From Ruminococcaceae bacterium OttesenSCG-928-L11 (GTDB lineage Bacteria > Bacillota > Clostridia > Oscillospirales > Ruminococcaceae), in contig JAJDGX010000012.1 in assembly GCA_030265885.1 (NCBI GenBank), positions 1-36,563 of the forward strand: 36,563 bases of DNA, in the 5' to 3' direction. The notes below the pieces were generated by a model that saw only the letters and a program-made list of their open reading frames with translations, searched no databases and was not told where the DNA came from. The position numbers and the translations under genes were made by a program. Of the stretch, positions 1 through 8,799 are shown one piece after another. Within the stretch, counting starts at the first letter, position 1. Each line of letters opens with the position of its first letter.

Positions 1-2112
1 CAGGTGCTGCTGCTTGGCTATTTGCTGCTCTACACCTCCTCGGCCCTGAACCAGGGCGTCGAGACCCTCCAGGTGTATGCCTATACGGAAATGAGCGCCC
101 TGCAAATCGACCTGTTGATCTTGGCGGCGGTTTTGGTGTTTGCCCTGTATTCCATCAAGGGTATGGCCAAGACCATCTCCATCTTTTTGCCCCTTATTTT
201 GGTTGTCATCGCCGCTATTTTGCTTCTGTCCGTCGAGCAGTACGACGTCAATCTGCTGAACCCGGTATTCGGCCATGGCGGGAAGCTGATTGCCAACCGC
301 AGTGTGATGCTGACCTCCAAATTCAACGCCATTCTGATGCTGGCTGTGTTTGGCGGTTCCTTTCCCAGCAAGCGGATGTATGGCCGCTCCGCCTTCTGGG
401 GGATATTGCTGTCGACGGTGTTTTTTACCGCCGCCGCATTGTGCTATTGCATGGCCATTCCCTACAGCAGCATGGAGGACATTCAGGTGGGCATCATCGG
501 CCTTGCCCAGGGCAACTGGGGAGGGCGCTTCCTGCAGCGGCTGGAGTCCAGCTACATCGCTGTCGACGTCATGGCCATTCTGCTGCTGATAGGCTACAGC
601 TTTCTTGCTCTCAAAAAGATTTACTGCCACATGTTTGGCATCACCAAGGATCACTCCCGCGCTGTATTGATTCCTCTGGCAGGGCTGGTTCTCTGTGTAA
701 CCAGAACAGTGGGCAACAACGTCCACTTTAAAACCGCGGCGCGGTATCTGGCCAGGCGGTACAGCGGTATGTTCAGCTTTGCCCTCATTGTGCTTACCCT
801 GATCATCAGCTACATCCGGCGACAGGGCCGGCCCAAGCTGCCCAAGGCCGCCCGCATTGCCTCCATTATCGTCAGCATCTGTATGGTGGCGGGGCTGTTC
901 GGCGGCTGCAACTACAAGGAACCCGACAGCGAGATTTTTCCCATCGTCATGGGCTATGACAAGGGGGAAAAGGAAAAATACCGCATTACCATGAAGTTTA
1001 TGACAGAATCGAAAAGTCCGGAGGGGAAGGATGCTAAGGATGAAAAGGATCCCCAGTCGGGCCAGACTCCCGATGACATCATGGTTTTTGAGTGTCCGTC
1101 CTTTTCCGAGGGGCTCCATCTGGTCAATTCCCTGATGCCCCGGGAGGTTTCGCTGCTGCACATCAAGATGCTGGTGGTGTCGGAGGAGCTGGCAAAGGAG
1201 GGGGTGGCGCAAATTGTGGATCCCCTCATCCGGTACAATGAAATCAAGCCCACGCTGCTGTTTGTTGTGTGCAAGGACAGCGCCTATGACTTTGTGTCCA
1301 GCAAAAACGCCTCTCTCACCGCCCCTGCCCAAAGCGACATTGACCTGATGGGCGAGGCCACCAAGCGCTCCACCTCTTATTTGAACTCCACCCTGTCCCA
1401 GTTTTTGTACAGCTATAAGTCCACCTATGGCGACGCCATGGCCATCTACGGCAACCTGAATCAGGCGGAGTTTGAGGGGGCGGGCAGCAAGGAGGAAGCC
1501 GAAAAGGAGACGCCGCCCGACAAGCTGGCCCGCGCCCCCTCCGCCTTTGCAGACGGCTATCTGGCCGGGGAGTTGCCGGTTATCGGCAACCGGGAACTGG
1601 AGCTGGCCGGTATGACAGTTTTTGTGCGGGATAAGCTGGCGGGGATTCTCAACACCCGGGAATGCCAGACCCTGGCCTTCCTGATGAATACGGTGGAGGA
1701 AAGTCTGGTGGCCTTCCCCGATATGCTGGATCCCGAACAGTATTACGTGGTGCTGTCCATGCGGCAGGTGCAGCCGGTGGAGGTGCATACCCACATCGGC
1801 GAGGACAACATCGCCCACATTACCATCCGCGTCTCTGTCAACGGTCTGGTGGGGCTCTCGCAAAACCCCGACGCCAATTATATGGCTGACCCCGACCTGC
1901 GCACCCGCCTCAACGACTATTGCGCGGAAATCATGCGTCAGCGCAGCGAGGCGCTTCTGGATAAGCTGCAGACGGAGTACAAGGCCGATGTCATGCATCT
2001 GGGCCGCAAGGTTGCCCGCAATTTCCTCACCATCCGCCAATGGGAAGAGTACAACTGGCTCGAGCAGTATCCCAACGCCGATATCCGGGTGGAATACCAG
2101 ATTTTGCTGTAG
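1..2112 (+). CDS. GerAB-GerAC fusion germinant receptor protein (5' partial)
   Basis: Spore inner-membrane germinant receptor component. The frame is open at the left edge, so the true start lies outside; the GTG at 4 is only the first possible start codon in view. Up to about base 830 it encodes a polytopic membrane protein resembling the GerAB/GerKB amino-acid-permease-like subunit, lacking roughly its first 80-90 residues. It then runs without a stop into a GerAC-type (Ger(x)C) protein. At 892-909 the residues LFGGC follow a hydrophobic stretch and look like a lipoprotein signal and lipobox (Cys codon 907-909). The C-terminal half has GerAC features such as EIFPIVMGYDKG and a final region rich in charged helices (DLRTRLNDYCAEIMRQ). 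B and C subunits are normally separate genes. No internal start with a convincing ribosome site is visible at the join. Family assignment is firm; the topology of the fusion is inferred. Confidence 0.85.
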   Translation, partial: QVLLLGYLLLYTSSALNQGVETLQVYAYTEMSALQIDLLILAAVLVFALYSIKGMAKTISIFLPLILVVIAAILLLSVEQYDVNLLNPVFGHGGKLIANRSVMLTSKFNAILMLAVFGGSFPSKRMYGRSAFWGILLSTVFFTAAALCYCMAIPYSSMEDIQVGIIGLAQGNWGGRFLQRLESSYIAVDVMAILLLIGYSFLALKKIYCHMFGITKDHSRAVLIPLAGLVLCVTRTVGNNVHFKTAARYLARRYSGMFSFALIVLTLIISYIRRQGRPKLPKAARIASIIVSICMVAGLFGGCNYKEPDSEIFPIVMGYDKGEKEKYRITMKFMTESKSPEGKDAKDEKDPQSGQTPDDIMVFECPSFSEGLHLVNSLMPREVSLLHIKMLVVSEELAKEGVAQIVDPLIRYNEIKPTLLFVVCKDSAYDFVSSKNASLTAPAQSDIDLMGEATKRSTSYLNSTLSQFLYSYKSTYGDAMAIYGNLNQAEFEGAGSKEEAEKETPPDKLARAPSAFADGYLAGELPVIGNRELELAGMTVFVRDKLAGILNTRECQTLAFLMNTVEESLVAFPDMLDPEQYYVVLSMRQVQPVEVHTHIGEDNIAHITIRVSVNGLVGLSQNPDANYMADPDLRTRLNDYCAEIMRQRSEALLDKLQTEYKADVMHLGRKVARNFLTIRQWEEYNWLEQYPNADIRVEYQILL

Positions 2113-2124
2113 GAGGGTGCACCA

Positions 2125-2307
2125 GTGCTGTTTTTGTCCATTCTTGTTTTGATTCTCTTCGGGTGGCCGCCCATCCACCAGCTTGTGCTGTACTACAAAA
2201 AGTCCGGCCCCAATCCCACCCCCAAGGAAGCCGCCGGCATCATCACCTGCACGGTCGTTATGGTGGTTTATCTGGGCGCCCTGCTGTGGCTGCGGTATTT
2301 TTTCTGA
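2125..2307 (+). CDS. Small two-helix membrane protein of the ger operon
   Basis: 60 residues with a GTG start. AGGAGGG at 2111-2117, seven bases upstream, fixes the start, and the site overlaps the stop region of the fusion gene, so the two are co-transcribed and probably translationally coupled. Two hydrophobic helices (about residues 1-22 and 38-60) flank a short polar loop containing KKSGPNPTPKEAAG. Size, topology and position match the small two-helix D proteins described next to Bacillus gerA-type operons, which modulate receptor function. That link is by analogy of layout, not by recognised sequence motif. A strong terminator follows directly, so this is the last gene of the operon. Confidence 0.7.
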   Translation: MLFLSILVLILFGWPPIHQLVLYYKKSGPNPTPKEAAGIITCTVVMVVYLGALLWLRYFF

Positions 2308-2314
2308 ATCGAAG

Positions 2315-2356
2315 GCAGGCCCCCGTTTCGGTGTGAAAGGGGGGCCTGCTTTTTTT
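2315..2356 (+). terminator. Rho-independent terminator of the ger operon
   Basis: Perfect ten-base arms GCAGGCCCCC (2315-2324) and GGGGGCCTGC (2340-2349), followed by a T run at 2350-2356. It begins eight bases after the stop codon of the small membrane protein. Confidence 0.9.
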
Positions 2357-2359
2357 GGG

Positions 2360-2647
2360 GGGCTTTCGTTTTGGGAGCCTGCGGCGCATTTGGAATGGGG
2401 CGCTGCCCCAAACCCCGGTTAAGGGGGTGTGACCCCCTTAACAATCCCTCAGTCACTTCGTGGCTGCCGCCGTAGGCAGGGCATAAACGAGACGCAACCC
2501 CGGTCAAGATGACGACCGGGGTTGCTGTGCGCACACCGATGCTTTGCGCCCTTTTACCGGCGCTCCTGTCCCGTCCGCTCGTTTCATCTGCGGGTAAAGC
2601 CGGAGATTCCACTCGCTGGGTTGGGTTATGCTATACCATTTCTCAGC
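2360..2647. repeat. Non-coding stretch with several small hairpins, repeat-like
   Basis: Gap between the ger operon terminator and the convergent glycosidase gene. It holds three inverted repeats: TTAAGGGGG/CCCCCTTAA at 2419-2441, CTGCC/GGCAG near 2464-2478, and a twelve-base perfect pair GCAACCCCGGTC (2494-2505) / GACCGGGGTTGC (2514-2525). The phrase CCCTCAGTCACTTCGTG (2446-2462) resembles short dispersed repeats common in gut Clostridia; this is from memory and was not compared. The last hairpin could also terminate the minus-strand glycosidase, but it has no clear T run. No convincing ORF was found. Confidence 0.45.
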
Positions 2648-4993
2648 TTAGTTGAGAACCAGTTCTACCTGCGGCGCTCCGTTGAGCGGCATGGGTGTGG
2701 CTTCAAGCTGTGTGGCAAGACGGACGGTGTAGGGCTTGTCGGTGGGGGTGCCTGTTACGGTAACGGTGTTGCCCTTGCGGACTGCCGTAATGGTCAGGGC
2801 CTTTTGGGCGTTGCTGTCGTAGACATCCACAGTGGCTTCTGCGCCGTCCTGAATGCCGTAAATCACAAACTCCGCGCCATCCACATAGTCGTACACCACA
2901 TTGGAGCCGAAGGCCCCGAAGCCTATGATGGAATTTTCCCGGGCCAGAATGGGCATCTCGGTGTAGGAGCACTGGCGGGTATAATATCGGCCGCCAGTGT
3001 AGGTGTCACCGGTGACAATGTCTGTCCACAGGCCATCGGGCACATAGAATTCCGCGATGCCCCGGTCATTCATTACAGGGGCAATCAGCAGGGAATCGCC
3101 CAGCATATACTGGGTATCCAGGTATTTGCAGGCGGTGTCGCCGGTGAATTCCACCACCATGGATCGCATCATGGGCACGCCGGTCTCGTGGGTGTGGACA
3201 GCCTGGGCAAACAGATAGGGCATCAGGCGGCCCTTCAACTTGGTGTAGAACCGGAGGACGTCGCTGGCCTCGTCGTCGAAGAGCCACGGCACCCGGTAGG
3301 AGCCGGAACCATGGAGACGGCTGTGGGTGGATAACAGGCCAAAGGCGCACCAGCGCTTGTACAGATCCGGGGTGGCGGTGGCTTCAAAGCCGCCGATGTC
3401 GTGGCTGAAAAATCCAAATCCAGAGGAGCAAAGGGACAGTCCCGCCCGAATGGTCTCGGCCATGGCGGAGTAGGACGCAAAGCAGTCTCCGCCCCAATGC
3501 ACCGGGTATTTCTGACCGCCCACAGTGGCGCTGCGGGAGAACAGGCAGGTTTCGTTTTTGCCGTAGAAATCCTCCAGGGCCTCTACGACGGTTTTGTTGT
3601 AGAGATAGGTATAATAGTTGTGCATCTGGATGGGATCCTGGCCGCCGTGGTACACCACATTGGTGGGGATGCGCTCGCCGAAGTCGGTCTTGATATTGCG
3701 GATGCCCATCTGGAACAGGGTTTTCAGCAAATCGCCGTACCACTTGCAGGCCTCCGGATTGGTAAAGTCCACAATGGCCATACCGGGCTGCCAGAAGTCG
3801 GTCTGGAACACGCTGCCATCCGGCTTTTTGATGAAGTAGCCGTTTTTGACACCGATGTCAAACAGCTTGGATCGCTGGCCCACATAGGGGTTGATCCACA
3901 CGCAGATTTCCAGTCCCTTGGCCTTCAGGCGACCCAGCATGCCCTGGGGATCCGGGAACTGGCGGGTATCCCATTCCATGTTGCACCACTCATGCTCCTT
4001 CATCCAGAAGCAGTCGAAGTGGAACACCTGCAGGGGGATGTCCCGTTCAGCCATGCCGTCGATAAAGCTGTTGACGGTTTCCTCGTTGTAATTGGTGGTA
4101 AAGGAGGTGGACAGCCACAGTCCGAAGGAGTAAGCCGGGGGCAGGGCGGGCTTGCCGGAAAGGGTGGTGTAGTTGACCAGCACCTCCTTCAAATCCGCGC
4201 CGCCGATAATGAAGTATTCCAGTTCCTCGCCGGGGATGGCAAAGGATACCTTGGACACCACCTCGGATCCCACCTCAAAGGAGACACGGTCGGAGCTGTT
4301 GACCAGAATGCCATAGCCGTTGGAGGACAGGTAGAAGGGGATGCTCTTGTAGCTTTGCTCGGTGCAGGTGCCGCCATCGGCGTTCCAGACCTCTACATTT
4401 TGGCCGTTTTTCACAAAGGTTGTGAACTTCTCGCCAAAGCCGTAGATGCATTCGCCCACGCCCAGATCCAGCTTTTCCAGCACATAGGCATCCCGGGGAT
4501 CCTGGGCAAAGTCGAAGAAGTTGTCCTCGGCCTGGGCCAGCACCCGCAGCTTGGATTGATAGGCGTTTTCCTTTACATAGGTGGTGGAGCGCCAGCCGGC
4601 ACCGGTCAACCGCTTATCCTTGTAGAAGTATTCCACATTCCAGCTTTCGCCCTTGGCGATAACCAGGCGGGTATCGCCGGAGACCAGTTCGGCAAAATCG
4701 ACCTCGTTGCGGATGGTGGGGGTATAGCCCTGATCCTCGTTGAGTTCAAAGCGGGGGCGATTGTCCACCGTTCCCTTGAAATGGGCAATGTGCACCTTGA
4801 TGACATCCTTGGCCGTGGAGGAATAGGTAATCTCCAGGTTGGGGCCGGTCAGGGTCATGCCCCTGTGGCGAATCACCTGAGTGGTTGCCAGCACAGTGAT
4901 GGAATGCGGTGTGGTTGTCACCTCGTACGCCTGGGCTGCATAGTCGGTTTTATAGCCGGTACCGGGCACCCAGTACCCGTTCATGATTTTCAT
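2648..4993 (-). CDS. yicI: GH31 alpha-xylosidase
   Basis: Glycoside hydrolase family 31, YicI/XylS type, cutting terminal alpha-xylosyl residues such as isoprimeverose from xyloglucan. It has 781 residues, close to E. coli YicI (772). The order is N-terminal beta-sandwich, (beta/alpha)8 barrel, then C-terminal beta domains. The nucleophile motif KTDFGERIPT puts the catalytic Asp at residue 437, and HWGGDC puts the acid/base Asp at residue 503. The start is supported by GGAGGTG at 5001-5007, seven bases upstream of ATG. There is no signal peptide, so it should act in the cytoplasm on imported oligosaccharides. It is divergent from an AraC regulator, its likely activator. No sugar transporter lies beside it. 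GH31 also contains alpha-glucosidases, but the KTDFGERIPT motif favours alpha-xylosidase. Confidence 0.93.
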   Translation of the reverse strand: MKIMNGYWVPGTGYKTDYAAQAYEVTTTPHSITVLATTQVIRHRGMTLTGPNLEITYSSTAKDVIKVHIAHFKGTVDNRPRFELNEDQGYTPTIRNEVDFAELVSGDTRLVIAKGESWNVEYFYKDKRLTGAGWRSTTYVKENAYQSKLRVLAQAEDNFFDFAQDPRDAYVLEKLDLGVGECIYGFGEKFTTFVKNGQNVEVWNADGGTCTEQSYKSIPFYLSSNGYGILVNSSDRVSFEVGSEVVSKVSFAIPGEELEYFIIGGADLKEVLVNYTTLSGKPALPPAYSFGLWLSTSFTTNYNEETVNSFIDGMAERDIPLQVFHFDCFWMKEHEWCNMEWDTRQFPDPQGMLGRLKAKGLEICVWINPYVGQRSKLFDIGVKNGYFIKKPDGSVFQTDFWQPGMAIVDFTNPEACKWYGDLLKTLFQMGIRNIKTDFGERIPTNVVYHGGQDPIQMHNYYTYLYNKTVVEALEDFYGKNETCLFSRSATVGGQKYPVHWGGDCFASYSAMAETIRAGLSLCSSGFGFFSHDIGGFEATATPDLYKRWCAFGLLSTHSRLHGSGSYRVPWLFDDEASDVLRFYTKLKGRLMPYLFAQAVHTHETGVPMMRSMVVEFTGDTACKYLDTQYMLGDSLLIAPVMNDRGIAEFYVPDGLWTDIVTGDTYTGGRYYTRQCSYTEMPILARENSIIGFGAFGSNVVYDYVDGAEFVIYGIQDGAEATVDVYDSNAQKALTITAVRKGNTVTVTGTPTDKPYTVRLATQLEATPMPLNGAPQVELVLN

Positions 4994-5052
4994 CCGTCGA
5001 CACCTCCGTAATTTTTTTACAGCAGTTTACAAAATCGCTCTTATATAATACT

Positions 5053-5081
5053 ATATTACTATTGAGATGCGATAACTTCAA
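5053..5081 (-). promoter_or_regulatory. Candidate promoter of the alpha-xylosidase gene
   Basis: On the minus strand TTGAAG (5076-5081) and TAATAT (5053-5058) are 17 bases apart, inside an AT-rich 146-base gap shared with the divergent AraC gene. The imperfect -10 suits an activator-dependent promoter. Confidence 0.5.
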
Positions 5082-5139
5082 TAATTCTGACGACTCGCTA
5101 ACACTATTTTGATGTTATGCGGAAAAAGGAGGCCATTCC

Positions 5140-6045
5140 GTGAAGCCGCTCCCTGGATTTGAGGAAAAAAACGAATTTTACAACCTGCTGTTTCCTGTGC
5201 GTCTCCACAAGCTGACGTATCCTCCACAGGTAGAAACCCTGTTTTATCCCCACTGGCACCGGGAATTTGAAGTCCTTTTTCTCACCCGGGGGCAGGCCAT
5301 CCTCACTGCGGAGGACAGGGAGTTTCCCCTTCGCGCGGGCGAGGCGGTTTTTATTAGGCCAAACACGCTGCACTCGGCCCGGAATCTGTCGGAGGAGCCC
5401 TGCGGCTTTATGGCGGTGGTTTTTCACGATGTAATGATCTGCGACCTTGCCGACGGGGATGCCTACCAAAAATACGTCGCCCCCATTCTGGACGGCAGCC
5501 GTGTCTTTTCGGACACCCTTTCCCCCGCCATTCCCTGGCAGGCGGAAGCACTGGCTCACCTCGCCTCTCTGGACAAGCTGCCTGTCGCGCTTCTGCGGGA
5601 AAACGAACTTTTCATCAAAAGCCGCCTGCTGGATATCTGGCATCTGTGTTATATGCATTCCCGGGAGCAAGCCCCGGAAAGCGCCAAAACTCGCCGCTCT
5701 GACCAGCTGCGCCCTGTCATCGAATACATCCACAGCCACTATATGGAGGATCTGGATCTGAATGTTCTGGCGGATCTCGTGCCCCTCAGCGTGGGCCAGT
5801 TTTGCCGCATCTTCCGCGATCAAATGCGGTTGACGCCGGTAGCCTACATCAACCGGCACCGCATTCTGCAAAGCTGCCGGCTGCTGGGCGAGACCGATAT
5901 GACGGTCACAGAGGTGGCCAATCACACCGGCTTCAACACCATCAGCTACTTCAACAAGGTCTTTCACGCCATGATCGGCTGCACCCCCACCGCCTATCGG
6001 CAGGAGGAGCGGGTTGCCGCCCTGGGGCACATTTCCTATTCGTAG
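5140..6045 (+). CDS. AraC family transcriptional regulator
   Basis: 301 residues with a GTG start; AAGGAGG at 5126-5132 supports it. The N-terminal cupin-like sensor domain has the usual HWHREFEVLFLTRGQ and LRAGEAVFIRPNTLHS signatures (about residues 35-90). The C-terminal 100 residues hold two helix-turn-helix motifs (LNVLADLVPLSVGQFCRIF and VTEVANHTGFNTISYFNKVF), typical of AraC/XylS DNA-binding domains. It is divergently transcribed from the GH31 alpha-xylosidase and shares its short intergenic region, so it probably senses a xyloside-type sugar and activates that gene. The ligand is inferred from context only. A strong hairpin follows. Confidence 0.9.
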   Translation: MKPLPGFEEKNEFYNLLFPVRLHKLTYPPQVETLFYPHWHREFEVLFLTRGQAILTAEDREFPLRAGEAVFIRPNTLHSARNLSEEPCGFMAVVFHDVMICDLADGDAYQKYVAPILDGSRVFSDTLSPAIPWQAEALAHLASLDKLPVALLRENELFIKSRLLDIWHLCYMHSREQAPESAKTRRSDQLRPVIEYIHSHYMEDLDLNVLADLVPLSVGQFCRIFRDQMRLTPVAYINRHRILQSCRLLGETDMTVTEVANHTGFNTISYFNKVFHAMIGCTPTAYRQEERVAALGHISYS

Positions 6046-6070
6046 CACATGGCTCCCTGCCACCCCAAAG

Positions 6071-6117
6071 CATACGAGAGCCCCGGATTGCACGCATAAT
6101 CCGGGGCCCTCGTATGT
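6071..6117. terminator. Bidirectional terminator between convergent genes
   Basis: Long hairpin with arms beginning CATACGAG (6071) and ending CTCGTATG (6116), with GCCCCGGATT/AATCCGGGGC inside and a single mismatch. It lies between the AraC gene (+) and the giant secreted protein gene (-). The T tracts on either side are only short. Confidence 0.75.
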
Positions 6118-6141
6118 TATCAATGATGTTTTGCGTGAATG

Positions 6142-8799
6142 CTAGAACCACTTGCTGATCCAACCCAGAATGGTGTTGACGGCTTTGGACACCGCCTTCA
6201 CCGCCTCTGTGACAGCCTGTGCAATCGATTGACCCACACTGGTGGATTTGACCGCAACCGTAAACGTGGTGGTTTTTGTCGCGCCGTCCTCCCGATAGGT
6301 CACCGTCACCGTTTTGGTGCCGGTGCCGGACAACCGAGAGTTGGCCGCCGGGTTGGTGGTGTAGCCGGTGATGACCTTTGTCGTGTTGTCGCTGTAGATT
6401 GCCGTGATTTCCAGCCCTGTCAGGTTCAGCCGCTCGTTGTTGCTGTATTGGATTTTCGACGGCTGCTTTGTCACCTGAATGGAGGCCAGAACTGCCTTTT
6501 CCACCACAACCGTGACGGCTCCTATTTTGGCGCCGCCTGTGTAGTTGCTGTTTGTGGCGGTGAATGTCCAGAACAGCGCCACCGACTGGCCGGAGCCCAG
6601 TTTGGCGATTGCCGCGTCAGTCGCAGGCGTTGTCATCGACTCATCCAAATACCACGCCAGCACACCGGCAACCGCCTCTTTTCCTACACCGAAGCCGGCT
6701 GTGGGTGCATGGATGGCGCTCAGGCCGCTGCCCTGGGTCACTATCTGAGACACAGGGATGGTGTAGGTGTAATCCGCCGGGGTGATGACGGCATTGCACA
6801 GCGAATAGTGTCGTTCGCCATCCCACCGGTAGTTGGCGTTCGCCGGGTCGCCCACAGTAACCTCCACCGTGTATGTGCCCGCGTTGGCGGCGGGATAGCT
6901 GCCTGCCTCGGCGATGGGAAGAGCCACTGTCTCTCCGTTGACACCGCGGGCCTCTAATGTCCCTTGCAGCGCGCCTGCCAATGCGGTTCCGTCGTAGGAC
7001 TTCTCCATTGTGGCAGTGCCGTCGGACACATCGCTCAGCGCAAGGGGCGCCCTGTGAATCGTCAGGGTGCCGTCCACCACGGTAACGGCATAATTGTCGT
7101 TGCCGCTTTCGCCGCTGATGGAAACCGGCACGCCTGCCGGCGAGGCGGCGTCGGCGGTGCAGATGGTCGCAAACAGGAGATCGGCTTCGCTTTCTGTGGC
7201 GACCATTTCCCCATCGGTCAAGTGCCAGGTGAAGGCGGGATTGTCGTCGCCATAGGTTTTCTCGCCATCGTCAACTGTGACGGTGACAGGGCGTCTGGCA
7301 ACGGTGATAGCAAATTCCCTCTCCCAAACGGTGTCGCCGTACAGGCTGTCGCCGCCGTCCACTTTAAGCTGGACGGTAACGGAGGCTGTTCCGGCAGCGG
7401 GCACATCGTCTGCGCCGACATAGGCAAATGCACCTGTGTGGACAACGATCGCTGTGGCGGAACCTTCAGTCGGCAGCGCTGCCTTGTGGAGATAGTCGCC
7501 GTAAGTAAATGCTTCATTTTCAAGCACAGCTTCCACCGCCGACCAATCCACGGTCAGTCCTTTGACCTGGATGATGACGGTTGTGCCGGTGTCGCCGGCT
7601 GCGGCAGTCAAGGCAAAGGCGCCAGCCTCCGCGTCAGCTGCAACAGTCACTGTGCCATTTTCCACCGTCACGCCAGTCGGTACATCGGAGTGGCTCCATG
7701 TGACGGTGCCCTCCATTGGCTGACTGTATTGATCCGTCAATGCCGCGACATATTGTACAGTATTTAATTTCGAACCCAATATTGCAATAGCATCCTCCCC
7801 GCCGATGGAAGCGTTGTCCCGGGTGAGGGCAATCGCTTTTGCCACCGAGGCTTCGCGGGTGATGGTCAGCTCCAGCGTGGCAACCATGTCGCCGCAGACG
7901 GCCAGAATCCGGATGGTGCCTGCTTGGGCACGGTTGTCCACAGTCAATACATTGTCGGTCAGAGAAATGCCTGTTCCGCCGCCGGATGCAATGCTCCACG
8001 CAATCCCTTCCGGTGTAGGCAGAACTGTCCCTTCGCCATCCGACAAGACCGCTTCCAACTCAAGAGTTGTTGTGCCGGTATAGGGCACTGCTATGGCTGT
8101 CTCTGCCGGTTCACGGATGGAGAGTACCGTCTCTGTCGCCCCGGTAACCGCGACATTGACCACATAGCGGTCGCCGCTGTTGTACCGCAGCTCTACCACG
8201 GCATCGCCGCTGCGAATTGCCTTTACCCGCAAAGTGGCATCGGCAGCAATGGTTATCGTACCGTTATTATTTTTCGTACCCACTCCATCAAGAGTTGTCA
8301 CGGCAATTGCGCCGCTTCCTTCGCCGTTAAAGGAGCCGTTGGTGAGAGTCAGTGTCACCGGGGACGCTTCGCTGGCTTTGATGCGGTAGAGCCTTTCCTC
8401 ATCTGTTTCCAGAGCCAGAGAAGCTTCCGTGATTTTGTCCACCACGTACACATCTCCCGAGGCATCGTCTGCGGCCTCGTAGACAGCCGCCTTGCGGGAT
8501 GGCACAAACCGGATTTCACAGGGGATTTCCGTCGTGCTGCCCTCCAGGGTGGTGACAAACACATTTTTCAGCAGATATTCTACACTGACCGCGCCCAGTT
8601 CATGTCGGGAATGGAACCAGATGGGCGTGGTAAACTCAATGGCGATGCTTTCCTGGGGGCGCAGTGCTCCGACGCCCACTGTCATGCCGTCTCCAAAATC
8701 CGCCTGCGTCAGCGTAAATCTTTGAGAGAAACCCTTGTAATCTGTTATCTGGAACTGCTCCGCCCCCTTGATGCCAAAGGAAAGGTTGTACAGTTCCTT
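6142..8799 (-). pseudogene. Giant secreted repeat protein, C-terminal part (out of frame)
   Basis: About 885 residues that continue the gene starting at 14281 after a one-base shift at 8800-8805. The frame stays open upstream to an ATG at 8871, but that ATG overlaps the N-terminal reading frame, has no ribosome site, and the residues before the shift look non-native. It contains a string of bacterial Ig-like beta modules. MBG-like repeats are recognisable from TYGDDNPAFTWHLTDGEM (about base 7240) and EKSYDGTALAGAL (about base 7000). Near the end is a Big_3-like domain (LNLTGLEITAIYSDNTTKVI). The protein ends in an amphipathic helix rich in Ala, Val and Lys plus a hydrophobic tail (TILGWISKWF). 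I see no LPXTG motif, SLH repeats or choline-binding repeats, so surface attachment is unexplained. It is either a broken gene, a sequencing error or a frameshift-controlled extension. Confidence 0.75.

Noticed and set aside
3401-5011. 536-residue plus-strand ORF antisense to the glycosidase
   Set aside because: It mirrors a well-recognised GH31 gene, has no ribosome site, and its sequence shows no family features; high GC produces such open antisense frames. The same applies to 8768-10954 (+), 14567-16273 (-) and 34868-36460 (+).
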